From Psychroserpens sp. NJDZ02 (GTDB lineage: Bacteria > Bacteroidota > Bacteroidia > Flavobacteriales > Flavobacteriaceae): DNA of 64,000 nt. Each line of letters opens with the position of its first letter. Positions within the stretch are counted from its first letter, which is position 1. Made by a program: the position numbers and the translations under genes. The stretch covers positions 3,292,001 through 3,356,000 of the forward strand of contig NZ_CP039451.1 of NCBI RefSeq assembly GCF_004843725.1, read 5' to 3'. Of the stretch, positions 31,131-40,837 are shown piece after piece. The notes under the pieces were generated by a model. It was given only the letters and a program-made list of their open reading frames with translations, had not been told where the DNA came from and did not search any database.

Positions 31131-34037
31131 ATGAGAAATAATGTTCTATTTTGCTTGGTTTTTTTGTTGTTTTTAACACAAATAACTGCGCAACAAATTG
31201 CTCCAGAAAAGATAAAAGAGCAAATCAATATTTATAAGACTGATTTACGTGGTCCTTATAAAGATATCCGTTGGTTTTGTACGGATGGTAGTTTGCGTCA
31301 ACCTAAAGATCCATGTCCTGACAATATTGGACCAGGAAATCAACATGCGAGATATAAAGATGACGTTGAAAAATTAGCGAAAAGTAATCATGTTTATTTA
31401 GGGCAGATTTTAACTAACACTACAAACGAAGCTTTTTTAGATGTTGATAATGATAACTCTAGACTAAAACAGTATCAAATCGATAAGTATTTAAGAGCTA
31501 TTGATAAGGGGTGGATTAATCAGAAAAGCCAGTTTTATAGAGGGGCAATACAGTCGGAAGATGAAGAAGCATGGGGAATTGACTTCTACAAGTGGTTATT
31601 ATCTAGGGATCAGTTAATTGTTGAAAACTACTTTTTAATCAGACAATCGTTAAAAGACATTCCGCATAGTGGTGATGATAACCTTGCACAATTAATGCGT
31701 AGTCAATCTAAAGTCTTATCTGATTTATATCCTTCTTTTATGGATTTACGTGTTAAGATACATGCACAGCCAGAACTTAATGATATTGATAAAGTAAGGG
31801 CTTTTAAAGTAAAGCATAGTGCCAAGCTTAGCGCTAGTCAAATTAAGGTTTTAGATGAATTATTAGTAACCATGACAACTTTTTTTAAACCTGTAGATTT
31901 GTTGTCATTGCAGGCTAAAGCTAGTATCCTAAAGTCAACAACGTTTGGTGAAACTTTTAAAAATTATGCCATTCAAAATAATCAGTCTAATAATGCTTCA
32001 GATTTAATTCAGAATACAGCAGAATTATTAACGACTCTAAGAGCGAGTCTTCTTGAAGAAAAAAGGCCACTTGCGCGTTTACAACTATTAGATATTTCTA
32101 TTGTACTTGAAGATCTTATCTTCAAAAATGCACCGCTTTGGCAACCTGAAACAGTAGAACAGTTAGTTAGTAAGGTGTGTTATTTAGGTATGGCAACAGC
32201 TGCAACCGGTTATATTGAACAACATGAATGGGACGCTTTAAATTTAACGTTATCTGCTAACAAAAACAATGAAGCTACTTTAGGTGAGTTAACGTCTGTT
32301 TTACAAAATGGAAGAAGTTTGGTAGAATGGAGTTCTGGGATGGTTAAAGCTAATTATCAAAATGAAGTAAATACGTATACTGCTTTTGAACCTTTAGCCT
32401 ATGGTTTTATAGATGATAAAATTAGAGGATCAATTGCCTTGCATTTGGGTAAAGCGGTAGGAGAATTGGGTGATTTTATAGCTGAAGAATCAGCGTTGAC
32501 TAATAAAGTGTTAAGTATTCCTAACCAAAGTACAGTGCGTGGTTTAAACCCAGGGTATGCTTTTGGAGAACTTGTAGTGGTTGCAGGATCACCAGATGCT
32601 ATTGAGGTGTCTTCAAATAAAATTTATATTTTCCAACGTCCACCAGCAGATTTAAAACCAATCGCAGGTATTGCAACGGTTTCAGAAGGAAATATGGTGT
32701 CTCATGTGCAATTATTAGCTCGTAATTTAGGGATTCCAAATGCAGCATTATCGGATCAGAATTTGGACGATTTAAAGCCTTTTAATGGACAAAAGGTGTT
32801 TTATGCAGTGTCTAATAATGGAAACGTGATTATTAAGGCAGAAAACGATATGTCTGCAGAAGAGCATGCCTTATTTACAAAAACGGAACGTAAAAGTGAG
32901 AAGATAGAGGTGCCGGTAGAATCTATTATATTAAATGAATCTAAAGTGCTTAATTTACGTAATGTAAACGCTAGTAATTCTGGTAAGATTTGCGGACCAA
33001 AAGCCGCCAATCTAGGACAACTTAAACACATGTTTCCAGAGCAAGTTGTGGAAGGGTTAGTTATTCCGTTTGGAATATTTAGAGATCACATGAATCAAGA
33101 AATGCCAAACCAAAATCAATCGTATTGGCAATTTTTAGAGGCTATGTTTAAAGAAGCAGCCGCAATGGAAACCAAAGGGGTTGTAGAGAGCGAGATTGAG
33201 CATTATCAATTACGTCAATTGGAAACGTTAAGGGCAGCAATTAAAAAAATGCCATTAAAAACTGATTTTATTGAGCAAATGGAAGCTGATTTTAAATCGG
33301 TTTTAGGACAAGATTTAGGGGCTATTCCTGTATTTTTAAGAAGCGACACTAATATGGAAGACCTTAAAGAGTTTACGGGCGCAGGTTTAAACCTGACCCT
33401 CTTTAATGTGGTTGACAAGGCTAAAATACTAGAAGGGATTAAAGATGTTTGGGCATCACCGTACACAGAACGTAGTTTTAAATGGAGACAAAAATATTTA
33501 TTGAATCCAGAGAATGTGTTTCCTTCAATATTGGTTATTCCGAGTGTAGATGTTGATTATTCAGGTGTTTTAATTACTAAAGGATTAACTTCCGGTAATG
33601 ATAATGACTTAACGATTGCTTTTAGTAGAGGTGCAGGAGGAGCAGTGGATGGACAATCTTCAGAAACGTATTTATTAAAAGAGGACGGAGGATTACAATT
33701 CTTAGCGCCATCAAGAGAGCGTTTTTACAATAGTTTGCCAACTACAGGCGGAACATTTAAAAAAGCCTCAACATTTGAAAAACCAATCTTAAATGCTCAA
33801 AATATTAACGATATAAAACAACTGGCTAAAACAATTAGAGCAACTATGTCTCAAGCCACTAATTCGGATTATCAAGGCGCTTATGATGTAGAGTTAGGGT
33901 TTAAGGATGATAAGTTATGGTTGTTTCAAATTAGACCATTTGTAGAAAATAAAAAAGCATTAAGTTCTACATACTTACAATCCATAACACCAGTAGTTGA
34001 TAACAATAAAGCCATAGCGCTTTCAAAAAAGATATAA
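31131..34037 (+). CDS. Exported PEP/pyruvate-binding-type protein: phosphohistidine domain before ATP-grasp domain
   Basis: A 968-residue protein with a signal peptide (residues 1-20, ending ITAQQ), so it acts outside the cytoplasm. About 480 residues of helical sequence without a known motif come first. A phosphohistidine domain follows, with His525 in GNMVSHVQLLARNLGIPNA. The C-terminal PPDK_N-type ATP-grasp has CGPKAANLGQL, LRSDTNMEDL (Arg737, Glu743), DVWASPYTERSFKWRQ and LFQIRPF. PEP synthase places the His domain after the ATP domain; the order here matches alpha-glucan water dikinase. No PEP/pyruvate TIM-barrel domain is present. A substrate is not known. The hydrolase gene at 34038 follows with no gap. 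Confidence 0.85.
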   Translation: MRNNVLFCLVFLLFLTQITAQQIAPEKIKEQINIYKTDLRGPYKDIRWFCTDGSLRQPKDPCPDNIGPGNQHARYKDDVEKLAKSNHVYLGQILTNTTNEAFLDVDNDNSRLKQYQIDKYLRAIDKGWINQKSQFYRGAIQSEDEEAWGIDFYKWLLSRDQLIVENYFLIRQSLKDIPHSGDDNLAQLMRSQSKVLSDLYPSFMDLRVKIHAQPELNDIDKVRAFKVKHSAKLSASQIKVLDELLVTMTTFFKPVDLLSLQAKASILKSTTFGETFKNYAIQNNQSNNASDLIQNTAELLTTLRASLLEEKRPLARLQLLDISIVLEDLIFKNAPLWQPETVEQLVSKVCYLGMATAATGYIEQHEWDALNLTLSANKNNEATLGELTSVLQNGRSLVEWSSGMVKANYQNEVNTYTAFEPLAYGFIDDKIRGSIALHLGKAVGELGDFIAEESALTNKVLSIPNQSTVRGLNPGYAFGELVVVAGSPDAIEVSSNKIYIFQRPPADLKPIAGIATVSEGNMVSHVQLLARNLGIPNAALSDQNLDDLKPFNGQKVFYAVSNNGNVIIKAENDMSAEEHALFTKTERKSEKIEVPVESIILNESKVLNLRNVNASNSGKICGPKAANLGQLKHMFPEQVVEGLVIPFGIFRDHMNQEMPNQNQSYWQFLEAMFKEAAAMETKGVVESEIEHYQLRQLETLRAAIKKMPLKTDFIEQMEADFKSVLGQDLGAIPVFLRSDTNMEDLKEFTGAGLNLTLFNVVDKAKILEGIKDVWASPYTERSFKWRQKYLLNPENVFPSILVIPSVDVDYSGVLITKGLTSGNDNDLTIAFSRGAGGAVDGQSSETYLLKEDGGLQFLAPSRERFYNSLPTTGGTFKKASTFEKPILNAQNINDIKQLAKTIRATMSQATNSDYQGAYDVELGFKDDKLWLFQIRPFVENKKALSSTYLQSITPVVDNNKAIALSKKI

Positions 34038-35297
34038 ATGAAAAAAATAATAATTGTTTTAGTCTTAGTACTAATCTGTTCTGCGTTTACGACCGCAACC
34101 TTTTATCCAATTGACGGGTATGAGCATACAGGAATCAAACGTTTGAAGCGTTTAGAGTTAATTAAAAGTGGCGAAATTGTTGAAAAACAAACCTTACCGG
34201 AAGGTGCTTTTAAATCGTATTTAGATATTAAATTGAATCTAAAAGAAAAAACATCCGATAGTTTACATTGTTTTTTCAAAGAAAATGAAGCGTTTCAAAA
34301 GGAAATCAGTAGCCTATTTAGAGGTTTGGATAAAAGTTATTCGTTAACCGTAATGGATATTACTAATTTAAGTGATATTAGATACGCACATCGTAATGAA
34401 ACCTCAGGCTACCAGCCTGGAAGTGTTGGTAAATTAGCTGTTTTGATTGGATTGTTTAATCAGTTGTCTAAAATTTATCCTGATGATTTTGATAAACGTA
34501 TTCAATTATTAAAAACAAAGGTGGTTAAAGCCGGAGTTTGGGGATTAACGGATGAGCATACTATTCCAATTTATAATATAGAAACAAAAAAACTAGTGAA
34601 ACGTCAGGTGGTTGCTAGTGATGCGTTTACTTTATTTGAATGGGCAGATCATATGTTATCTGTCAGTAACAACGGAGCAGCAAGTATTGTTTGGCGCGAA
34701 GTATTGTTAATGCAAGCGTTTGGAGAGAAATACCCAGAGTTAACAGAGGAAGACGCGTTAACCTATTTTAAAACAACAGAGAAAAAAGTATTGACCGATC
34801 TAGGAAATGACGTCGTTAATTTACCATTACGTGATTTAGGGATTACTGCAGACGAATGGCGTTTGGGAAGCTTTTTTACTAGAGGTGCAAATACCTATGT
34901 TGGAGATAAAGGTGGAAGTATAGGGACACCTTTTGGAGTCATGAAATTTTTAGTACAACTAGAACAGGGTAATGTGATTGATGCTGAGTCTAGTTTAGAG
35001 ATGAAACGCTTGATGTACATGACGGACAGACGTATTAGATATGCACAAGCACCAGCTTTAAAAGAGGCAGCAGTCTATTTTAAATCAGGTAGTTTATATA
35101 AATGTGATAGAACTAATGGACAGGTTTGCGGAAAATACATGGGTAATGTTCAAAATTTTATGAACTCTGTTGCAATTGTAGAGCATCCAGACAAGACCAT
35201 TTATATGGTTGTTTTAATGACAAATGTATTACGTAAAAACTCGGCAACAGATCACATGAACTTAGCAGCGAATATTGATAAGTTAATTAGGGAATAA
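34038..35297 (+). CDS. Exported serine hydrolase, beta-lactamase/PBP-like
   Basis: A 419-residue protein with a signal peptide (residues 1-20). The SxxK site is Ser129-x-x-Lys132 (QPGSVGKLAV), SxN is Ser210-Asn-Asn (SVSNNGAA), and KSG is Lys349-Ser-Gly (YFKSGSL). This is the class A beta-lactamase/penicillin-binding fold, but longer and distinct from resistance enzymes. The start codon directly follows the stop of the dikinase-like gene (no spacing), so the two are tightly coupled. Its substrate is unknown; peptidoglycan or another acyl/amide substrate is possible. The coding end overlaps the convergent transporter gene by 11 bases. Confidence 0.85.
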   Translation: MKKIIIVLVLVLICSAFTTATFYPIDGYEHTGIKRLKRLELIKSGEIVEKQTLPEGAFKSYLDIKLNLKEKTSDSLHCFFKENEAFQKEISSLFRGLDKSYSLTVMDITNLSDIRYAHRNETSGYQPGSVGKLAVLIGLFNQLSKIYPDDFDKRIQLLKTKVVKAGVWGLTDEHTIPIYNIETKKLVKRQVVASDAFTLFEWADHMLSVSNNGAASIVWREVLLMQAFGEKYPELTEEDALTYFKTTEKKVLTDLGNDVVNLPLRDLGITADEWRLGSFFTRGANTYVGDKGGSIGTPFGVMKFLVQLEQGNVIDAESSLEMKRLMYMTDRRIRYAQAPALKEAAVYFKSGSLYKCDRTNGQVCGKYMGNVQNFMNSVAIVEHPDKTIYMVVLMTNVLRKNSATDHMNLAANIDKLIRE

Positions 35298-38130
35298 GAC
35301 GTAATAGATTTTCCGTTTGTGTCCTGATTTTTTTATTGGTTTCATTAATTAAAACCAGTTCTAAAAGGGGTTTGTAATTTGCAGTATTAGACTTTTCAAT
35401 AAGGTATAGTACTGCAAATTTTAGTTTAATATCTTTTCGTTTTAGTAGTTCATTATAACATTCCAATTCACTTAAAACTTTAAGATTAAGTTTCTTTATT
35501 TTTTCTTCAGAATTGGAATCCAATAACATTGATTCTGCAACTGGGATTAGTTCCTTTTTAAGTTGACTGTTTAAAATATTATCTAAAAACTCAATAGCAT
35601 GCAGGCGTTGTTCTTCTTGACCATGTATCATGGTGTTAAATATAGGATCAACATCGGTTGGTGGATATTTAATTCCTAAAAATCTAAAGATACGCTGTAG
35701 TTGTCTGTCTAAACGCTGCTCTAAAAGGTGTATAAGTCCATTTCTAGCTTCGGTTTCGTCTTTAGACTCAGTGGTGCTAGATTTCTTTTTATACTGTAGT
35801 ACAATTTGAGTATGAATAACTGCTAAGGTATTTTGATACAATTGGCATTCGTCTAAAATTTTATCGACTATAAAACGGTCCTTGATTTTCAAGTGTGGAT
35901 ATTTCCATTTTAAACGTTTTAAAGCTTCAATTGCCTCGATTTTAACTGCGTGTTCTGTATCGATAGTTAAAAGGATTAACGTGTTTATTGCTTTTTGAGA
36001 TTTAAATTTTTCGATAACTAAAATGACATACGCCGCATCTTCAAAATCAATAGTTTCTTTTATAACCTTTTGGTAGAGTACATCAATAACAGGTTCTTTA
36101 TAGAAAAACAAAGCATCTACAGCGGTTTGTCGCGTTTCTTTTACTGATAAATGCGAAATGATAATATCAATAAAATCAGAATCTAAAGTCTTAGCAGCAC
36201 TAGTTATCGCTGTTTTTAAAATCTCTAAATCCTTAGATAGTAGTTGTGTTTTAAGCACATTGTAATAGGTACTTATTTTAGCATTACCTATACTTTCTAA
36301 AATGGCTGTAATCTTATTGGTTTTTAAATCTTGATCCGTTAATTCTAAATATTTACTTAAAGCAGCCTCTATTTTTGAGTCTAAGTTAAAACGATTTTGG
36401 AGTAATTGATTATGACTAGATTCTAAAGATAATCCTACTAAAGCAGCATTCGCAATAGTGTTATCGTTACTATTGATGTACTTTTCAAATAAAACAATAG
36501 TGTTTTGTTTGTAGTTTTTTAATAGATACCTAAACGCTGACGTAGTTACCTCTTGATCTTTATCGTAAACCATGGTTTCAATTTGAGACGATAAGTTTTC
36601 CGTTTTTAGAAAATATAAATTATCTATAGCTAATGTTTTTACTTTTGGTGAATCATGATCCAGAAGATTTTTTATACTATTAAAAAAACGTTCATCTTTT
36701 ACGTCCAACGTTCTTTCTAACATATTAATAATCTGGTTCTCTTTTCCTGTCTTGAAGACTCTTAAAACGCTATCTATAATTGACGTTACTTTAATAATTT
36801 CTTTATGATTTTTGTCTTTTTTAATTCCAGAATTATCAAGTAAATCTTTAAAGGCAATGATGTATTCTTTTCTAAGGAAATAAATTAAAACCAACCAAAC
36901 AGCAATTAATACGATAATAATTACACTGATGTAAGTGGAAGAAATATCTAAACCGTTTATAAAAAATATTAGAATAAAACCAGCAAGTCCTGTCGCGATA
37001 CTATCTACTACAACATCTGTAAAGGTTTTTGTTTTCTTTTTAATTTCTATAGGAATAGGAATTGATAACAATTCTGTAGAGGCTTTATTCACGGATTGTT
37101 TTAAACTTCCATCCACAATTTTAATAAATACAATCACCCATAATTGTGGTAGTAATAATAGTATGATGGAACCAATTAAAATCCCTGTTGGAAGCCACAG
37201 TAAAGCTTTTCCAACGCCAAAAGTACCAACAATACGTTTGGTTAAGAAGAGTTGTACTAGTAATGAAATAACACTTAAGGTAGAAAACCAAAATCCAAAA
37301 AAGGAGGTCAAGTCGTCTTGGTTATCAATAAGGCGTGACGCGTAATCGCTATATTGATAGTCTACTAATTTGGCAACAAGTACACTTAAACCTATAACTA
37401 AAGCGATTAGACTCAGTAATTTTGATTGTTTTATTAGTTTTAAAGGCGATTCTCCTTTAGCATTACTTTTTAAAGTTAGCTGAAAGGTATTAAGTTTTGC
37501 AATTTCTGTTTTCCATATATATCGTGTAATAAAGACACATACAGAAAGGAGCAGCGCTGCGATAAACAATAAGTTTACAGAATCAATAAAAGTAGTTAAC
37601 ACAGATGTTAAATAACCACCAAAGATACCTCCGCCAATTGCACCAGCGCCAATAAATCCGAAGACACGTTTGGCTTCTCTAATATTGTAAACTAAATTAG
37701 CTAAAATCCAAAATTGGGAGGCTGTAAGTAGTCCAAAAATAGCAATCCAGATGTAGGGGATGTATAATAAAAAACCAGTAATTAAGTTAAAATTTAAACC
37801 AAGCCCAAAGAGTATTAAAGATAGGACAGAACCAATGATGGTTTTATCAATTATAATATTTAACGGGTATTTTTCTAAGGCTTTGTCATAAAAGTAAGAG
37901 CCTATAATGGCCATTATAGCAGTCAATACATAACCTAACGGGAGTGCATCCGATGTTAATTCTGATAAAAACAACGAATTAATTGTAGGTTTTACAATTA
38001 ATAACGTCGTGATAATTATAAAAATATTTAATTGTAATAGAAGTGTTTTTTTTAGTTCTTCTTCCTTTAAATCAAATGCTTTTAAGAGTATATTTTTTAT
38101 AGGTTTTAATACCGAATGTGTTAAGTCCAA
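35287..38130 (-). CDS. ADP/ATP-translocase-like (TlcC/MFS) transporter fused to HEAT repeats
   Basis: A 947-residue protein. The first about 430 residues have 12 hydrophobic segments with VFGFIGAGAIGGGIFGGYL and other features that I associate with TlcC/Npt-type nucleotide transporters and related MFS proteins (COG3202). Residues from about 450 to the end form HEAT-like helical repeats (for example NIKNLLDHDSPKVKTLAIDN-like blocks and EAIEALKRLKW). The HEAT part probably faces the cytoplasm. Assignment to nucleotide exchange rests on fold-level resemblance only. It is convergent with the dikinase-hydrolase pair and is followed on its strand by a second serine hydrolase. Confidence 0.7.
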   Translation of the reverse strand: MDLTHSVLKPIKNILLKAFDLKEEELKKTLLLQLNIFIIITTLLIVKPTINSLFLSELTSDALPLGYVLTAIMAIIGSYFYDKALEKYPLNIIIDKTIIGSVLSLILFGLGLNFNLITGFLLYIPYIWIAIFGLLTASQFWILANLVYNIREAKRVFGFIGAGAIGGGIFGGYLTSVLTTFIDSVNLLFIAALLLSVCVFITRYIWKTEIAKLNTFQLTLKSNAKGESPLKLIKQSKLLSLIALVIGLSVLVAKLVDYQYSDYASRLIDNQDDLTSFFGFWFSTLSVISLLVQLFLTKRIVGTFGVGKALLWLPTGILIGSIILLLLPQLWVIVFIKIVDGSLKQSVNKASTELLSIPIPIEIKKKTKTFTDVVVDSIATGLAGFILIFFINGLDISSTYISVIIIVLIAVWLVLIYFLRKEYIIAFKDLLDNSGIKKDKNHKEIIKVTSIIDSVLRVFKTGKENQIINMLERTLDVKDERFFNSIKNLLDHDSPKVKTLAIDNLYFLKTENLSSQIETMVYDKDQEVTTSAFRYLLKNYKQNTIVLFEKYINSNDNTIANAALVGLSLESSHNQLLQNRFNLDSKIEAALSKYLELTDQDLKTNKITAILESIGNAKISTYYNVLKTQLLSKDLEILKTAITSAAKTLDSDFIDIIISHLSVKETRQTAVDALFFYKEPVIDVLYQKVIKETIDFEDAAYVILVIEKFKSQKAINTLILLTIDTEHAVKIEAIEALKRLKWKYPHLKIKDRFIVDKILDECQLYQNTLAVIHTQIVLQYKKKSSTTESKDETEARNGLIHLLEQRLDRQLQRIFRFLGIKYPPTDVDPIFNTMIHGQEEQRLHAIEFLDNILNSQLKKELIPVAESMLLDSNSEEKIKKLNLKVLSELECYNELLKRKDIKLKFAVLYLIEKSNTANYKPLLELVLINETNKKIRTQTENLLRLIP

Positions 38131-38225
38131 TGTTTTGCGTCTAAAACGTAATGATTAATAGTTTACGAATATAAGGTATAAACTATCTTTTTTATTTATT
38201 GAAAATAATAAATAAGGTCATTAAA

Positions 38226-39125
38226 TTAATTAGCTCTTAAGACTTTCTCTACTGGTTTTATCAAGTCTCTGATAATTTGTTCTCCTGATGAATCTTCTAT
38301 TAAAGCAACTAAAATATAACGCCTGTTAGTATCTTTTCCCCAAACTAATACCGAGTCTGAATGGTAATTTTTCCAAGAGCCAGATTTTCTGAAGATTCTA
38401 GCGTCAGGTGCAATTTTATCGAGTGTATTTACAAATTTATGGTGTAATGCTGTATTTTCCATAATATCTAGCATTTGCTTAGAGCGCTTTTGATTAACCA
38501 ATTTGCCATTTGCTAATAGATAATAATATCTACAAACTTGAGTAACAGTAGCCGCATGACTTAGGTTTTTTAAAGGCTCTCTGTTGGTGTTTCCGCCACC
38601 GCCGTAGCGCTTTCCAACCCATAGGCCACCACCAAAATTCTCGTCGTAAAATTTATATTTTTTACTCCTCATAACCGATTCAATCTTGTCATATCCAACA
38701 CGGTCAATCATTCTTGTTGTTGCGGCATTATTAGATTTGCTAATCATAAGACGCATATCTTTTCTAATATCTGCAGTTTCAATTAATTCTTTTTTATCAA
38801 TCGCATCCATAGCAGCTAACAATACTGCTATTTTAGGTAAACTTGCAGCATACATCATGTTATTACCATTAAGTCTTGCAAATTTTACATTATTGGTATC
38901 TCTAAGATCGACTAAACCGACCGACATTTTTTTCTGATTGATTAGTTTTTTCCAAAGTGGATTTTTATTAATCTCAGATTCTAGTGTTTTTTGAAGATCA
39001 TTATCTACTAAAGAGGTTAGCATTGCAATTTTACCATCACTAGTTAGCAATGGAAGCTCATTTTGAGCAAAACTATGAGTTACAAATAAAGTAACTAGAG
39101 CAATAAAAACAAGATGTTTTTTCAT
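38226..39125 (-). CDS. Second exported serine hydrolase, class A beta-lactamase-like
   Basis: A 299-residue protein with a signal peptide (residues 1-20, ending HSFAQ). The three fold motifs are Ser95-Leu-Pro-Lys98 (AASLPKIAVL), Ser131-Asn-Asn (SKSNNAATT) and Lys247-Ser-Gly (FRKSGSW). The length is close to class A beta-lactamases, but the Glu166-type omega loop could not be identified, so beta-lactam hydrolysis is uncertain. It shares the fold with the 34038-35297 protein, but the two are strongly diverged. It is 95 bases upstream of the nucleotide-transporter-like gene on the same strand and may be co-transcribed with it. Confidence 0.85.
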   Translation of the reverse strand: MKKHLVFIALVTLFVTHSFAQNELPLLTSDGKIAMLTSLVDNDLQKTLESEINKNPLWKKLINQKKMSVGLVDLRDTNNVKFARLNGNNMMYAASLPKIAVLLAAMDAIDKKELIETADIRKDMRLMISKSNNAATTRMIDRVGYDKIESVMRSKKYKFYDENFGGGLWVGKRYGGGGNTNREPLKNLSHAATVTQVCRYYYLLANGKLVNQKRSKQMLDIMENTALHHKFVNTLDKIAPDARIFRKSGSWKNYHSDSVLVWGKDTNRRYILVALIEDSSGEQIIRDLIKPVEKVLRAN

Positions 39126-39153
39126 TAAAAAAAAGGAGTTAAATATATTACGA

Positions 39154-39161
39154 CAAATGTA
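39154..39161 (-). promoter_or_regulatory. Candidate -7 box for hydrolase/transporter genes
   Basis: CAAATGTA reads TACATTTG on the minus strand, an exact TAnnTTTG match 29 bases before the hydrolase start. Confidence 0.35.
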
Positions 39162-39442
39162 TGTAAATAACTAGTTACTAAAGTGTTAAAATTTTAATTT
39201 TCAAAAAAATAATATTACGAGCAAATGTGATTGTTTTTGGGGTTATTGCACAGAATTTTAGTTAATATTTTTAGTTTGAGATTGTAAAATATAACAATAA
39301 TTTAGAGGTTGTTTAGTAAAAGTAATAATCCATTAGTTACGTTACGATATTTTTATGAATTTGTTTTAAAAGGATTCCATAAGTTTTAATTTTTTGAACG
39401 TAAATACATGATCACAGGGGATTGTTAGTGCAAGTTCTAATT

Positions 39443-39478
39443 AAAAAAGCCAAAACAAATTATTGTTTTGGCTTTTTT
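39443..39478. terminator. Terminator of TonB receptor/DUF4374 operon
   Basis: AAAAAAGCCAAAACAA (39443-39458) and TTGTTTTGGCTTTTTT (39463-39478) form a 16-bp stem with loop ATTA. It lies 27 bases past the DUF4374 stop (minus strand), and the arms provide T-runs in both directions. Confidence 0.8.
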
Positions 39479-39505
39479 AGTTATTAAATATAGTGTATTC
39501 TAGAT

Positions 39506-40816
39506 TTAGAATAGACCAATATAAGAAGCGTCTGTTGTTCCTGTTTGTAAAGTTGCTCCAGTTGTAAATCCATCAGCACTTGTAGAGCTAGGATCAAAAA
39601 TATAAACTTTACCTTCACCACCTAAAGAGGCTAATGCCATATACAATTTACCATCAATTACACTTGCCCATTGGTATTGACGTAACCATAAATCTAGAGG
39701 AACATTCATTTTAACTGCTGTTTTGTTATAGATATCAACACGAACTATATCCCAATTAGAACTTGCATTATCTCCCAAATCTGTGTTTAAAACTGGGACA
39801 TAACCAACACCGTTACCTACATAAAACCAACCAGTATTAGCTTCGGCATTATGACCTAGCAGTGATTTTATATTAAAGCTACCGTAAGCGGTGTCATATG
39901 CGCCATTACTAATTTTCATAATAGAAGCATCACCATTTGTAATTAATTGGTAAGTATCACCATTTTCATCTTTATGAGCTACAGGAGTTCTGTAACCATT
40001 AGTTGAGCCTTGTGCTAATGTAGAAGTTATAGTTGTTTCATTATCTAATGAAGGATAATCTACAACTAGAGTTTCGACATTATCATAGACCATAGTGCCA
40101 TTTTCTCCAGTTAAAGCATCATAAAAACGTTTTGCAACACCATAATACATTTTACCATTAGCAATGACAGGCGCATCTATACGAAAGGTATGAATACCTT
40201 CAGAAGATTCATCTTCGTTGTAAGGAAAATCAAAAGAGGTGTTTTCTAAAATAGTCATCGTATTTAAGTCTACACGGGCTAGGGTTACAGTTGCTTCAGT
40301 TCTTAAGTAAGCTGAAGTTTCATCGGTAGGGTCTTCATAAATGTTTTCAGTAGTTACATTATGTAACATCGCGTAGTTATCATCAATTTTTGTCCAACGT
40401 GGATATAATGTTCCCATTACTGCTTGAACATCTGTTGTTAACTGTAAATTATAGGTTTGTCCACTGATATAATCATATTTTGCGATATCACCACCACCAT
40501 AATTTAAGTTGTATACCGTTTCTCCATCATTAGACGTATAGACTCTTGCGGTACGAGTGGACGGTATTTCACGTCCAAAACCACTAAAGGTAAACGTTTT
40601 ATTTGGGTCATTAAGCTCTTCTAAAGAAGCACCTTGTACGTATGTTTCAGACTCTCCTGTTGGACTTGAGCCTATTACTAAATGATATGGTCTAAAAGAT
40701 GTTTCTGATCGTGTATCTGTCGTTGGTGTATCATCATCATCACTACAAGAAAACAAGGCTAAGGATAAAGAGACTAAACAAGTAATGTTTAATAAAGGTT
40801 TAAATTTGAAATTCAT
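39506..40816 (-). CDS. DUF4374 lipoprotein
   Basis: A 436-residue protein with a lipoprotein signal (lipidation Cys in ALFSCSDDDD), an Asp-rich stretch and a beta-propeller-like body of repeated strands. This is typical of DUF4374, which in Bacteroidota is regularly encoded next to a TonB-dependent receptor. It lies 21 bases after the receptor gene and is probably a surface-exposed or periplasmic partner in iron/siderophore uptake. The ligand is not known. The promoter and operator-like site of the operon lie at 43270-43310. Confidence 0.85.
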   Translation of the reverse strand: MNFKFKPLLNITCLVSLSLALFSCSDDDDTPTTDTRSETSFRPYHLVIGSSPTGESETYVQGASLEELNDPNKTFTFSGFGREIPSTRTARVYTSNDGETVYNLNYGGGDIAKYDYISGQTYNLQLTTDVQAVMGTLYPRWTKIDDNYAMLHNVTTENIYEDPTDETSAYLRTEATVTLARVDLNTMTILENTSFDFPYNEDESSEGIHTFRIDAPVIANGKMYYGVAKRFYDALTGENGTMVYDNVETLVVDYPSLDNETTITSTLAQGSTNGYRTPVAHKDENGDTYQLITNGDASIMKISNGAYDTAYGSFNIKSLLGHNAEANTGWFYVGNGVGYVPVLNTDLGDNASSNWDIVRVDIYNKTAVKMNVPLDLWLRQYQWASVIDGKLYMALASLGGEGKVYIFDPSSTSADGFTTGATLQTGTTDASYIGLF

Positions 40817-40837
40817 AAGTTTTAAATTAAAATTGGG

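Larger units (their letters stand above)
39126..39505. other. 380-base intergenic region
   Basis: It contains a promoter box for the serine hydrolase gene at 39154-39161 and a strong terminator at 39443-39478. I see no gene or RNA element in the remaining AT-rich sequence. Confidence 0.6.

Noticed and set aside
31131..34037. PEP synthase or pyruvate phosphate dikinase
   Set aside because: It has a signal peptide, the His domain comes before the ATP-grasp, and there is no PEP/pyruvate barrel domain.
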